This document shows, piece by piece, positions 7,235 to 14,310 of a stretch of DNA of 44,275 nucleotides; within the stretch, counting starts at the first letter, position 1, and each line of letters begins with the position of its first letter. The notes beneath the pieces were generated by a model. That model was not told the DNA's origin. It ran no database searches and worked only from the letters and a program-made list of their open reading frames with translations. This DNA comes from Lachnospiraceae bacterium UBA5899 (GTDB lineage Bacteria > Bacillota > Clostridia > Lachnospirales > Lachnospiraceae): the NCBI GenBank assembly GCA_002432425.1, contig DJEL01000041.1, positions 1 through 44,275 of the forward strand. Direction: 5' to 3'. The position numbers were made by a program, and so were the translations under genes.

Positions 7235-8647
7235 ATGAAAAATCTGACCTTGGAGAATATTGCCAGAGCCTGCAGCAGCGAACTGAAAAATGCAGGAGGA
7301 AACGAAACAAGGGAAATTACCTGCGCGGTCATTGACTCCCGGAAAATAGAAGAGGGCGGTCTTTTCTTTGCCACTAAGGGAGAAAAAGTGGACGGACACC
7401 GTTTCATCGGTCAGGTGTTTGAAAAAGGAGCGGCATGTGTGGTTACCTGCATGACACCGGAAGAGGTGGAAGCGGCTTACGGGGTTCCGACAGAAGCCTG
7501 GGGACCGTACATATTGGTGGATGACTCTCTGCGTGCGCTGCGCAAGGTGGCTTCCTTTTACCGCAACGGCCTGACTATCCCAGTGGTGGGCATTACCGGC
7601 AGTGTGGGTAAGACCAGCACCAAGGAATTTATTGCGGGCGTGCTTTCCGAAAAGTACTGTGTTCTGAAAACAGAGGGCAACTTTAACAACGAAATCGGAC
7701 TGCCGCTGACATTGCTCCGCATTCAGGAAGAACATGAAGTGGCTGTTGTGGAAATGGGTATCAGTGATTTCGGAGAAATGAGCCGCTTAGGCGAAATGGC
7801 AAAGCCTGACATCTGTGTCATTACAAATATCGGACAGTGTCATCTGGAAAATCTTCACAACAGGGAAGGTATTTTCCGCGCCAAGACAGAGATTTTCCAT
7901 TACATGAAGGACGGCGGCGAAGTCTGTCTGAACGGTGAGGATGACCTGCTGGCGGCTGTTACGGAAGTGAATGGCAAAAAAGTGCATCATTTCGGCATTT
8001 CCGACAGGGAAGGCTTTGAAGTATACGCAACGGATATTGAAAATCTGGGACTGCTCGGCAGCAAGGCAGTTTTACATATGCCGGAAGGAAGCTGCCCGAT
8101 TGAAATTTCGCTTCCGGGCATTCACATGGTAATCAATGCTACCGCAGCGGCGCTTGTCGGCAGGCTGCTTGGACTTTCTTTAGAGGAAATTCATGCGGGC
8201 ATTCACAATGTTACCCCGGTGGGAGGCAGAAGCAATCTGATTAAAACAAAGGATAAACTTGTGATTGATGATTGCTACAATGCCAATCCGGTTTCCATGA
8301 AAGCGGCGATAGATTTGCTGGCAACGGCAACGGACCGCAAGGTAGCCATTTTAGGAGATATGTTTGAATTGGGAGAAAAGGAAGACAGCCTCCATGCGGA
8401 AGTGGGAGCATATGCGGTGGAACAGGGCATTGATGCCGTTTACTGTGTAGGAACGCTGTCAAAAGCTATGTATGATGCGGCGCTGGAAGCTTACGACGGT
8501 TCGCAGGATGTGCGGTATTTTGCCGACAGGGACGAACTGATGGATAGCCTCCCGGATTTGCTGGAACCGAACGATACCATACTGGTTAAGGCATCCCACG
8601 GAATGGGCTTTGCCAAAGTCGTGGAAGCATTGACGAGAGAAGAATAA
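7235..8647 (+). CDS. murF: UDP-N-acetylmuramoyl-tripeptide--D-alanyl-D-alanine ligase
   Basis: 470 residues from ATG 7235, preceded by AGGAAGGAAG. MurF adds the D-Ala-D-Ala dipeptide made by Ddl to the UDP-MurNAc-tripeptide in the cytoplasm. Three-domain Mur ligase layout: N-terminal UDP-binding part (VIDSRKIEEGGLFFATKGEK), central ATPase with P-loop GITGSVGKTST (about residues 119-129) followed by NFNNEIGLPLTLL and VVEMGI, and a C-terminal domain with DDCYNANPVSMKAAID and KVAILGDMFELG. The length is normal for the family. It lies 55 bp after ddl and is probably in the same operon, which ends at the terminator immediately downstream. Confidence 0.96.
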   Translation: MKNLTLENIARACSSELKNAGGNETREITCAVIDSRKIEEGGLFFATKGEKVDGHRFIGQVFEKGAACVVTCMTPEEVEAAYGVPTEAWGPYILVDDSLRALRKVASFYRNGLTIPVVGITGSVGKTSTKEFIAGVLSEKYCVLKTEGNFNNEIGLPLTLLRIQEEHEVAVVEMGISDFGEMSRLGEMAKPDICVITNIGQCHLENLHNREGIFRAKTEIFHYMKDGGEVCLNGEDDLLAAVTEVNGKKVHHFGISDREGFEVYATDIENLGLLGSKAVLHMPEGSCPIEISLPGIHMVINATAAALVGRLLGLSLEEIHAGIHNVTPVGGRSNLIKTKDKLVIDDCYNANPVSMKAAIDLLATATDRKVAILGDMFELGEKEDSLHAEVGAYAVEQGIDAVYCVGTLSKAMYDAALEAYDGSQDVRYFADRDELMDSLPDLLEPNDTILVKASHGMGFAKVVEALTREE

Positions 8648-8648
8648 G

Positions 8649-8696
8649 ACAACAAGAGCGGAAAATGGAATTTTCATTTCCCGCTCTTGTTGTTTT
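8649..8696 (+). terminator. Rho-independent terminator after murF
   Basis: ACAACAAGAGCGG (8649-8661) and CCGCTCTTGTTGT (8681-8693) form a 13-bp perfect stem that can extend inward through GAAAAT/ATTTTC, followed by TTT. It starts right after the murF stop and lies between convergent genes. Confidence 0.85.
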
Positions 8697-8746
8697 GAAA
8701 AAGCAGAAGTGGTAGGCGCTGACAGAGGTTTTCATTGAGATAGTGC

Positions 8747-9436
8747 CTATCTTAAACTTTTTTCTATGTCATATACTTTCTTCGCATAAATAAGGGTAGC
8801 AGCTGTGGCACCAAGCAGGTAAATCAGCATCATAACAGTTGCCGCGTTGCCGTTTAAGAAAATGGAAGTGAGGACGGTGAGAATACCGGCGGCAATCATG
8901 GCAACGGCGCCGAAACGGTTGCTTTTCCGCCAGGTGGTATCATTGTACATACTATAGGAAATACGCACACCCAAAAGATAGTTTTTCCGGGTCTTGGGCA
9001 TGAAATTTCCCAGAACAATGAAGATGCCGCCCAGTATGATACAGGAAACCTTGGCAATATCGACAGAGGTAACGGTGCTGTCTGTGACGGCAGTCTGATA
9101 GGAACCGTACAGGATAAATGCCTGCATGACGGTATACATCGCTGCCATGGATAAGCCGACAATCGGCAGGAACTTTGCATTGGACTGCGCTTCTGCCCGC
9201 TCTTTGTCGGATTTTGCCCGGTCTGCCTTTTTTTCAAAGTGCCGGGTAAAAAGATGCCAGAACAGAGTGATTGCTAAAATCAATAAGGGGAAAATATAGC
9301 TTTCGTATTTGCTTCCCCACCGGTCGATTTCTCCTGCCAGATTTGAATGCATGGGAATGGTATCGGGCATAAACTGTAAGGCAACAGCGGTAAAAAGCAA
9401 AGGAATAACAGATACAATCCACATCAGTTTTTTCAT
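8747..9436 (-). CDS. sdpI: SdpI/DUF1648-family membrane protein
   Basis: 229 residues, about six membrane segments. The N-terminus carries the DUF1648 pattern (LQFMPDTIPMHSNLAGEIDRWGSK), and the C-terminal half has the SdpI pattern (GNFMPKTRKNYLLGVRISYSMYNDTTWRKSNRFGA). In Bacillus subtilis, SdpI protects cells against the SdpC killing peptide and can sequester its own repressor at the membrane. Here no sdpABC toxin genes are present in the window, so the protein may serve another signal or act as orphan immunity. It starts at 9436 behind GGAGGGAG and overlaps the regulator gene upstream by 4 bp, so the two form one transcription unit. Confidence 0.8.
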   Translation of the reverse strand: MKKLMWIVSVIPLLFTAVALQFMPDTIPMHSNLAGEIDRWGSKYESYIFPLLILAITLFWHLFTRHFEKKADRAKSDKERAEAQSNAKFLPIVGLSMAAMYTVMQAFILYGSYQTAVTDSTVTSVDIAKVSCIILGGIFIVLGNFMPKTRKNYLLGVRISYSMYNDTTWRKSNRFGAVAMIAAGILTVLTSIFLNGNAATVMMLIYLLGATAATLIYAKKVYDIEKSLR

Positions 9437-9702
9437 TTTCGACTCCCTCCAAACTGTTCAATCCATAAAATCAATTCATCCAGTACCGTGGTATTGAGTT
9501 CATAATAAATAAAGTTTTTGCTCTTATATTCCATAATTAAATCGGCGCCTTTTAGAAGCTTTAAGTGGTAGGACAGGGCAGCCGGTGTCACGGAAAGCCT
9601 TTCGGCAATTTCTCCGGCATTCAGCCTGCCGTCCTTTAACATCACCAGAATATCCCGCCGTTGTTTATCGGCAAGGACTTTAAAAATATTGTTTTCACCC
9701 AT
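9433..9702 (-). CDS. sdpR: ArsR/SdpR-family transcriptional repressor
   Basis: 89 residues. Winged helix-turn-helix of the ArsR type: FKVLADKQRRDILVMLKDGR, then the recognition region LSVTPAALSYHLKLLKGADLI and the wing YKSKNFIYYELN. No cysteine pair for metal sensing is present, which fits the SdpR branch rather than metal-responsive ArsR. The 4-bp overlap with the SdpI-type gene reproduces the known sdpR-sdpI arrangement, in which the repressor controls its own operon. A good promoter and two near-identical AT-rich repeats lie upstream (9765-9847). Confidence 0.85.
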   Translation of the reverse strand: MGENNIFKVLADKQRRDILVMLKDGRLNAGEIAERLSVTPAALSYHLKLLKGADLIMEYKSKNFIYYELNTTVLDELILWIEQFGGSRK

Positions 9703-9764
9703 ACAACTGTGCTCCCGGAATGCTTGCTATAAAATGTTTGCTATCAGTAGAAGAAAGCAACATG

Positions 9765-9847
9765 CTATTTCAAAAATATTTTAAGCAGATTTTTCTTTAG
9801 TATAACAAATAAGGAGAAAATGTCAATAACTATTTCAAAATATTTTT
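9765..9847. repeat. Two direct repeats flanking the sdpR promoter, possible operators
   Basis: CTATTTCAAAAATATTTT (9765-9782) and CTATTTCAAAATATTTTT (9830-9847) are nearly identical and 65 bp apart. Each contains a near-palindromic AAAATATTTT-like core. One sits just upstream of the -35 box at 9826 and the other downstream of the expected transcription start. This placement suits an autorepressor such as the SdpR-type protein encoded next to it. The binding is inferred. Confidence 0.5.
9799..9826 (-). promoter_or_regulatory. Sigma-A promoter of the sdpR-sdpI operon
   Basis: Read on the minus strand: TTGACA (9826-9821), a 16-nt spacer, then TATACT (9804-9799). The -35 is perfect and the -10 has 5 of 6 consensus bases. 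The expected start is near 9792, about 90 bp before the sdpR start codon. Confidence 0.8.
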
Positions 9848-9885
9848 AATTAGCCATATAAATGATATGAATTATCTGTACTTTT

Positions 9886-9920
9886 ATATAAAAAACGGAG
9901 AGGCTTACTTTGCCTCTCCG
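9886..9920 (-). terminator. Terminator of plsC with the stop codon in its loop
   Basis: On the minus strand CGGAGAGGC (9920-9912), the 7-nt loop AAAGTAA (9911-9905) and GCCTCTCCG (9904-9896) form a 9-bp perfect stem followed by TTTTTTATAT. The loop contains the TAA stop of plsC, so the last codons of the gene form one arm of the terminator. Confidence 0.88.
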
Positions 9921-10654
9921 AAATATTTTTCTTTGTTCCGGAAATAGGTTTCTTCAATGACCGCTTTCACGGTGGTGCCTATTGCTTTCTTTTCTTCCCG
10001 GGACATTTCGTTTAAGTAAATCGGCTTACCGTATTCAATGACTACGGTGGCCTTTTTTATTTTGGGAAAATGGTCTTCAAAAACGGCTGCCGAATTGACG
10101 ATGGTCATGGGAATAATCGGTGCGCCGGATTTCTCGGCAATCTTAAAGCTTCCTTCGTGGAACGGCAGAAAGGTATCGGCGGTTTTGTTGCGGGTGCCTT
10201 CCGGGAAAATGCAGACGGAAATGCCGGATTTTACCATTTCAATGGCCTGCAGAATGGTTTTTAAGCCTTCCTTTATGTTGTCACGGTCCAGGAATAAGCA
10301 GTGCAGGTATTTCATCCAGACAGAAAGCAGGGGAACCTTGAGCATTTCCTTTTTTGCCACATAGCCGGTAGGACGCGGCACTTTGGGATAGGTTAAAATA
10401 ATGTCGTAAAAACTGCGGTGGTTTCCCACATACAGTACGGCTTTATCCTTCGGTACGTTTTCCTCTCCGATGGTAATAACCTTGGTGCCGGAAAGAAAAG
10501 CGACCACGCGGAATGCCCAGTTTACAATGGCAAGGGAACTGCGGGATTTCACATCCGGCTTCCATTTGCCGATAAGCCACTCGATAAAAAAGAGAGGAAT
10601 GGAGCAGATTAAAAACAAAATAACGAAGGTTGCTACAATAATCAGTCGAAGCAT
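9905..10654 (-). CDS. plsC: 1-acyl-sn-glycerol-3-phosphate acyltransferase
   Basis: 249 residues. Membrane-bound PlsC-type enzyme that adds the second acyl chain to lysophosphatidic acid, making phosphatidic acid for membrane lipids. It has an N-terminal hydrophobic anchor (LIIVATFVILFLICSIPLFF), the catalytic NHRSFYD motif (HxxxxD) near residue 80, the glycerophosphate-binding FPEGTRN motif, and the late GAPIIPMTIVNS segment. The length is typical. The start at 10654 is preceded by AAAGGAGA. The gene appears to be a single unit ending in the terminator that overlaps its stop codon. A cardiolipin synthase gene, using related lipid precursors, lies elsewhere in the window (20106). Confidence 0.93.
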   Translation of the reverse strand: MLRLIIVATFVILFLICSIPLFFIEWLIGKWKPDVKSRSSLAIVNWAFRVVAFLSGTKVITIGEENVPKDKAVLYVGNHRSFYDIILTYPKVPRPTGYVAKKEMLKVPLLSVWMKYLHCLFLDRDNIKEGLKTILQAIEMVKSGISVCIFPEGTRNKTADTFLPFHEGSFKIAEKSGAPIIPMTIVNSAAVFEDHFPKIKKATVVIEYGKPIYLNEMSREEKKAIGTTVKAVIEETYFRNKEKYFGEAK

Positions 10655-10715
10655 GGAGAATCTCCTTTGTATGCGTAATCAATTTTAGTTTACCATACAA
10701 AGGAGGGAAAGACAA

Positions 10716-11126
10716 TTACTGAAATTCCACTGTTTTATCCATATATTCCGTCTTGATGACAATATAGGGATAAGAAGGGGCGTCGGAGGTTTTTTCATTG
10801 GGAGAGGGGCCCAGCAGACAGGTGTCCACGCAAATGGCGTTCTCCGTCAGATACAGTTCGTTTACCGCAATACTGTAACCGCCGGTGGGCTGCTCGCCGT
10901 AACCGACACACAGATACAGATAACTTTCATCAGTATATGTAAAACTGAAGGCGTCCTTTTTCCTCTCGGTAATGAGTCCCTTTAATTCATCCGGAAGAAC
11001 ATCTTCCGAAAGTACCGTAAATTCCATATCCCGGAGCTTGGTGTTTTCACCGGTTCCCAGGCTGCAGCCGCAAAGCAGGAAAAGACCGGCGATAAGCAAA
11101 ACGGCAGAGAACTTTAACAATCGCAT
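10716..11126 (-). CDS. PrcB-like lipoprotein
   Basis: 136 residues from ATG 11126 behind GAAAGGAAA; the frame is open further upstream, but that start would add an unlikely hydrophobic leader without a ribosome binding site. Lipoprotein signal with lipobox LLCGC (Cys about 21). The rest matches the PrcB C-terminal domain, best seen in the GEQPTGGYSIAVNELYL stretch and the final YPYIVIKTEYMDKTVEF. In Treponema, PrcB stabilises the PrcA protease; no protease gene is adjacent here, so the role is open. The protein should be tethered outside the membrane. It is transcribed divergently from pyrC. Confidence 0.72.
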   Translation of the reverse strand: MRLLKFSAVLLIAGLFLLCGCSLGTGENTKLRDMEFTVLSEDVLPDELKGLITERKKDAFSFTYTDESYLYLCVGYGEQPTGGYSIAVNELYLTENAICVDTCLLGPSPNEKTSDAPSYPYIVIKTEYMDKTVEFQ

Positions 11127-11277
11127 AAAATTTCCTTTCTGATTCAGGATGTTATTAATAGTTATGAAAAAAAGGTATTCCATATGCGGAAAATATGATA
11201 TTCTAAAAGACAAGAAAACAGACAAAAATCCCATGTCTTAATGAGAGGGCAGAGCGGATGGCGAAAGGAAAAAGCAG

Positions 11278-12576
11278 ATGATTTTCATAAAAAATGCTTA
11301 TGTGACAGACCCCGCCGGCGGCAGGGAAGAAAAAGCGGATATCCTGTTAAAAGACGGAAAAATTGTTAAAATCGGTCAGATAAAGGAAGAAGAACTGGCG
11401 GCAGAACCGGCTCCTCTTAGGGTGATTGATGCTAAGGGGCTTGTGGCGGCGCCGGGACTGGTGGACGTGCATTCCCATTTCCGGGACCCGGGCTTTACCT
11501 ATAAAGAAGACATCGAAACCGGTGCGAAGGCAGCGGCAAAGGGCGGCTACACCACCGTGGTTCTGATGGCAAATACGAAGCCCTGTGTGGACAATGAGGA
11601 AACACTCCGTTACGTGATAGAAAAAGGAAAGCAGACCGGCATCCATGTGTATACCTGTGCAACCGTGACAATGGGTATGCAGGGAAAAGAAATCGTGCCC
11701 ATGGAAGAGCTGGCGCAAAAAGGTGCGGTGGGCTTTACCGATGACGGTGTGCCCATTTTATCGGAAGAAATTGTGGAAGAAGCCATGAAGCGGGCGGCGG
11801 CGCTTCAGATGCCCTTAAGCTTTCATGAGGAAAATCCCGCTTATATCGAGAACAACGGCATGAATGCGGGAAAAGCGGCAGCCCATTACCACATCGGCGG
11901 CTCTAAGAGAGAAGCGGAGATAGACTTGGTGGGCAGGGATTTGGAGATTGCCTTAAAGACCGGCGCGGCGATTGACATCCAGCATATCAGCACAAAGGAA
12001 GCGGTGGAACTGGTGCGTCAGGCAAAGAAGCGCGGCAGCAATATCCATGCAGAAGCTACGCCTCATCATTTTACCCTGACGGAGGATGCGGTCATCGCAT
12101 ACGGCACCCTTGCCAAGATGAACCCGCCCTTACGGGAAGAAAGTGACAGACGTGCCATAATAGAGGGATTAAAAGACGGCACCATTGACATGATTGCCAC
12201 AGACCACGCTCCGCACAGCAAGGAAGAAAAAGAAAAGCCGATTACGGAGGCACCCAGCGGCATCATCGGACTGGAAACGGCACTGCCTTTAAGTGTGACG
12301 GAACTGGTGGAAACAGGAGATATGACACTGATGTCGGTACTGGAAAAGCTGACCTGCAATCCGGCGGATTTATACCATCTTCCGGCAGGCAGACTTGCCG
12401 AAAACGGCCCGGCGGATATTGTGTTGTTTGACCCGAAGGAAGAGTATGTGATAGACGGTTTTGTTTCAAAATCCCAGAACAGCCCCTTCCTTGGCAGAAA
12501 AGTAAAAGGACAGGTTTATTACACCATTTGCGGGGGAAAGATAGTTTACAGTAAATGTGAGGAGGAACAATCATGA
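11278..12576 (+). CDS. pyrC: Dihydroorotase
   Basis: 432 residues, third step of pyrimidine synthesis: cyclises carbamoyl-aspartate to dihydroorotate. Type I dihydroorotase of the amidohydrolase superfamily, with metal motif DVHSHFRDPGF near residue 62, GGYTTVVLMANTKP, His in SFHEENP, IQHIST and EATPHHF, and the catalytic ATDHAPH segment, all complete. Start 11278 has AAAGGAA upstream. The stop overlaps the pyrK start by 4 bp (ATGA), giving a tight pyrC-pyrK-pyrD operon. I found no clear attenuator or PyrR-binding leader in the 150 bp upstream. The genes for the other steps of UMP synthesis are outside the window. Confidence 0.97.
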   Translation: MIFIKNAYVTDPAGGREEKADILLKDGKIVKIGQIKEEELAAEPAPLRVIDAKGLVAAPGLVDVHSHFRDPGFTYKEDIETGAKAAAKGGYTTVVLMANTKPCVDNEETLRYVIEKGKQTGIHVYTCATVTMGMQGKEIVPMEELAQKGAVGFTDDGVPILSEEIVEEAMKRAAALQMPLSFHEENPAYIENNGMNAGKAAAHYHIGGSKREAEIDLVGRDLEIALKTGAAIDIQHISTKEAVELVRQAKKRGSNIHAEATPHHFTLTEDAVIAYGTLAKMNPPLREESDRRAIIEGLKDGTIDMIATDHAPHSKEEKEKPITEAPSGIIGLETALPLSVTELVETGDMTLMSVLEKLTCNPADLYHLPAGRLAENGPADIVLFDPKEEYVIDGFVSKSQNSPFLGRKVKGQVYYTICGGKIVYSKCEEEQS

Positions 12577-13346
12577 CAAAGAAGAAAGTAACGGCAAAGG
12601 TGCTTTCCCAGAAAAAAATCGGTCCGGACATCTATGATTTGTGGATGAGCACGGAGCTGGCGGAAACGGCGCGTCCCGGACAGTTTGTATGCGTATATCC
12701 TAAGGATAAAAGTGCACTGCTGGGCCGTCCCATCAGTATCTGCGAGGTTATTCCCACAGAAAATATGATGCGTCTGGTATACCGGAAGGTGGGAAAAGGA
12801 ACCGGTGAGTTTGCCACCCTGAATACCGGGGATACCGTGGAACTGCTCGGCAACCTGGGAAATGGATTTCCGGCAGATTTGGCGAAAGGAAAGAAGGTGT
12901 TCTTAATCGGCGGCGGCGTGGGCATTCCTCCCATGGTGCAGCTTGCCAAGACCATTCAGGGAGAAAAGCAGATTATCGTCGGCTACCGCAACAGTGAAAC
13001 CTTTCTGGACAAGGATTTGGACAGAAGAGGGGATTTATACATTGCCACGGAGGACGGCAGTCTGGGCACCAAAGGAAATGTCATGGATGCCATCCGGGAA
13101 AACAAGCTTACCGCCGACATGATTTTTGCATGCGGCCCCATGCCCATGCTTCGTGCCATTAAAAAGTATGCGGAAGAAGCGGGCATTCCCGCCTATATTT
13201 CCTTAGAGGAACACATGGCATGCGGAATCGGCGCCTGCTTGGGATGCGTGGTAAAGACGGCAAAGAAGGACCCGCATTCCCATGTGAACAACACCAGAAT
13301 TTGTACGGAAGGCCCCGTATTTGAGGCACAGGAGGTGGAAATCTGA
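12573..13346 (+). CDS. pyrK: Dihydroorotate dehydrogenase electron transfer subunit
   Basis: 257 residues. PyrK passes electrons from dihydroorotate oxidation (at PyrD) to NAD through FAD and a [2Fe-2S] cluster. Features: flavin-binding RPISICEVI, the FAD/NAD segment GLGNGFP and FLIGGGVGIPPMVQLAKTI, FACGPMPMLRAIKKY, and the C-terminal cysteine cluster CGIGACLGC plus a fourth Cys in RICTEGPVF. Start and stop overlap both neighbours (ATGA with pyrC, TGATG with pyrD), as expected for subunits made together. Presence of this subunit fixes the PyrD next door as class 1B, the form usual in anaerobic and many other Bacillota. Confidence 0.96.
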   Translation: MTKKKVTAKVLSQKKIGPDIYDLWMSTELAETARPGQFVCVYPKDKSALLGRPISICEVIPTENMMRLVYRKVGKGTGEFATLNTGDTVELLGNLGNGFPADLAKGKKVFLIGGGVGIPPMVQLAKTIQGEKQIIVGYRNSETFLDKDLDRRGDLYIATEDGSLGTKGNVMDAIRENKLTADMIFACGPMPMLRAIKKYAEEAGIPAYISLEEHMACGIGACLGCVVKTAKKDPHSHVNNTRICTEGPVFEAQEVEI

Positions 13347-14248
13347 TGAATACAAGTGTGAAAATTGCAGGTGTGGAATTTAAAAATCCCGTTATGACAG
13401 GCTCCGGTACTTTCGGCTCCGGTATGGAATACGGTGAATTTGTGGATTTGAATAAATTAGGCGCAGTTGTAACCAAGGGCGTGGCAAATGTGCCCTGGCC
13501 CGGCAACCCGACACCGCGAATTGCCGAGGTATATGGCGGTATGTTAAATGCCATCGGTCTGCAGAACCCGGGCATCGATGTCTTTATGGAAAGAGATATT
13601 CCGTTTTTACAGCAGTACGATACAAAAGTGATTGTGAACGTGTGCGGAAAATCCATTGCGGATTACGTGGAAGTGGTGGAAAAGCTGGCGGACAAACCCG
13701 TGGACATGCTGGAAATCAACGTTTCCTGCCCCAATGTAAAGGAAGGCGCCATTGCCTTTGGACAGAAGAAGGAGGCGCTGGAAGAGATTACCGCGGAAAT
13801 TAAAAAGCATGCAAAGCAGCCCATTATCATGAAGTTAAGCCCCAATGTAACGGACATCGGTGAGATGGCAAAAGCGGCGGAAGCAGCGGGCGCGGACGCC
13901 ATTTCCCTGATAAATACCCTGACCGGCATGAAAATCGACATTCACCGGAGAAAATTTGCCCTTGCCAACAAAACGGGCGGTATGTCCGGCCCGGCAATCA
14001 AACCCATAGCCGTGCGGATGGTGTATCAGGCGGCGCATGCCGTAAACATTCCCATTATTGGTATGGGCGGTATCTGCAACGGTGAGGATGCCATTGAATT
14101 TATGATGGCGGGCGCAACGGCAGTCAGCGTGGGGGCAGCCAATTTCTTTGACCCGTATTCTACGGAAAAAGTCATTGCCGGTATCGAAGAATACATGACG
14201 AAGTACGGCGTGGAAGACATCAACGAACTAATCGGCGCAGTTAATTAG
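13346..14248 (+). CDS. pyrD: Dihydroorotate dehydrogenase, catalytic subunit (class 1B)
   Basis: 300 residues. FMN-containing TIM barrel that oxidises dihydroorotate to orotate, working with PyrK. Motifs: NPVMTGSGTFGSG, GVANVPWPGNPTPRIAE, NAIGLQNPG, the active-site loop INVSCPNVKEG (the Cys is the catalytic base of class 1 enzymes), MKLSPNVTDI, SLINTLTGMKID, and the phosphate-binding IIGMGGICNGEDAIEFMMAGA. Length and order are standard. Its ATG overlaps the pyrK stop. The final base of its TAG stop is also the first base of a sigma-E-like -35 box for the following sporulation gene. Confidence 0.97.
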   Translation: MNTSVKIAGVEFKNPVMTGSGTFGSGMEYGEFVDLNKLGAVVTKGVANVPWPGNPTPRIAEVYGGMLNAIGLQNPGIDVFMERDIPFLQQYDTKVIVNVCGKSIADYVEVVEKLADKPVDMLEINVSCPNVKEGAIAFGQKKEALEEITAEIKKHAKQPIIMKLSPNVTDIGEMAKAAEAAGADAISLINTLTGMKIDIHRRKFALANKTGGMSGPAIKPIAVRMVYQAAHAVNIPIIGMGGICNGEDAIEFMMAGATAVSVGAANFFDPYSTEKVIAGIEEYMTKYGVEDINELIGAVN

Positions 14249-14276
14249 CATATTTCCTTCGCTGCCTTCATATAGT
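14248..14276 (+). promoter_or_regulatory. Sigma-E-type promoter of sipL
   Basis: GCATATT (14248-14254), a spacer of exactly 14 nt, then CATATAGT (14269-14276). The sigma-E pattern I recall is KMATATT, N14-15, CATACAHT: the -35 matches fully and the -10 in 6 of 8 positions. It lies about 35 bp before the GTG start of the SipL-type gene, whose homologue in Clostridioides difficile belongs to the sigma-E mother-cell programme. Confidence 0.7.
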
Positions 14277-14310
14277 ACCTATAAGCAGTACTTGTATGGA
14301 GGTAGCGAAA

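Noticed and set aside
11127..11277. PyrR attenuator upstream of pyrC
   Set aside because: I could not find the expected anti-terminator/terminator pair or a PyrR-binding loop in this stretch.
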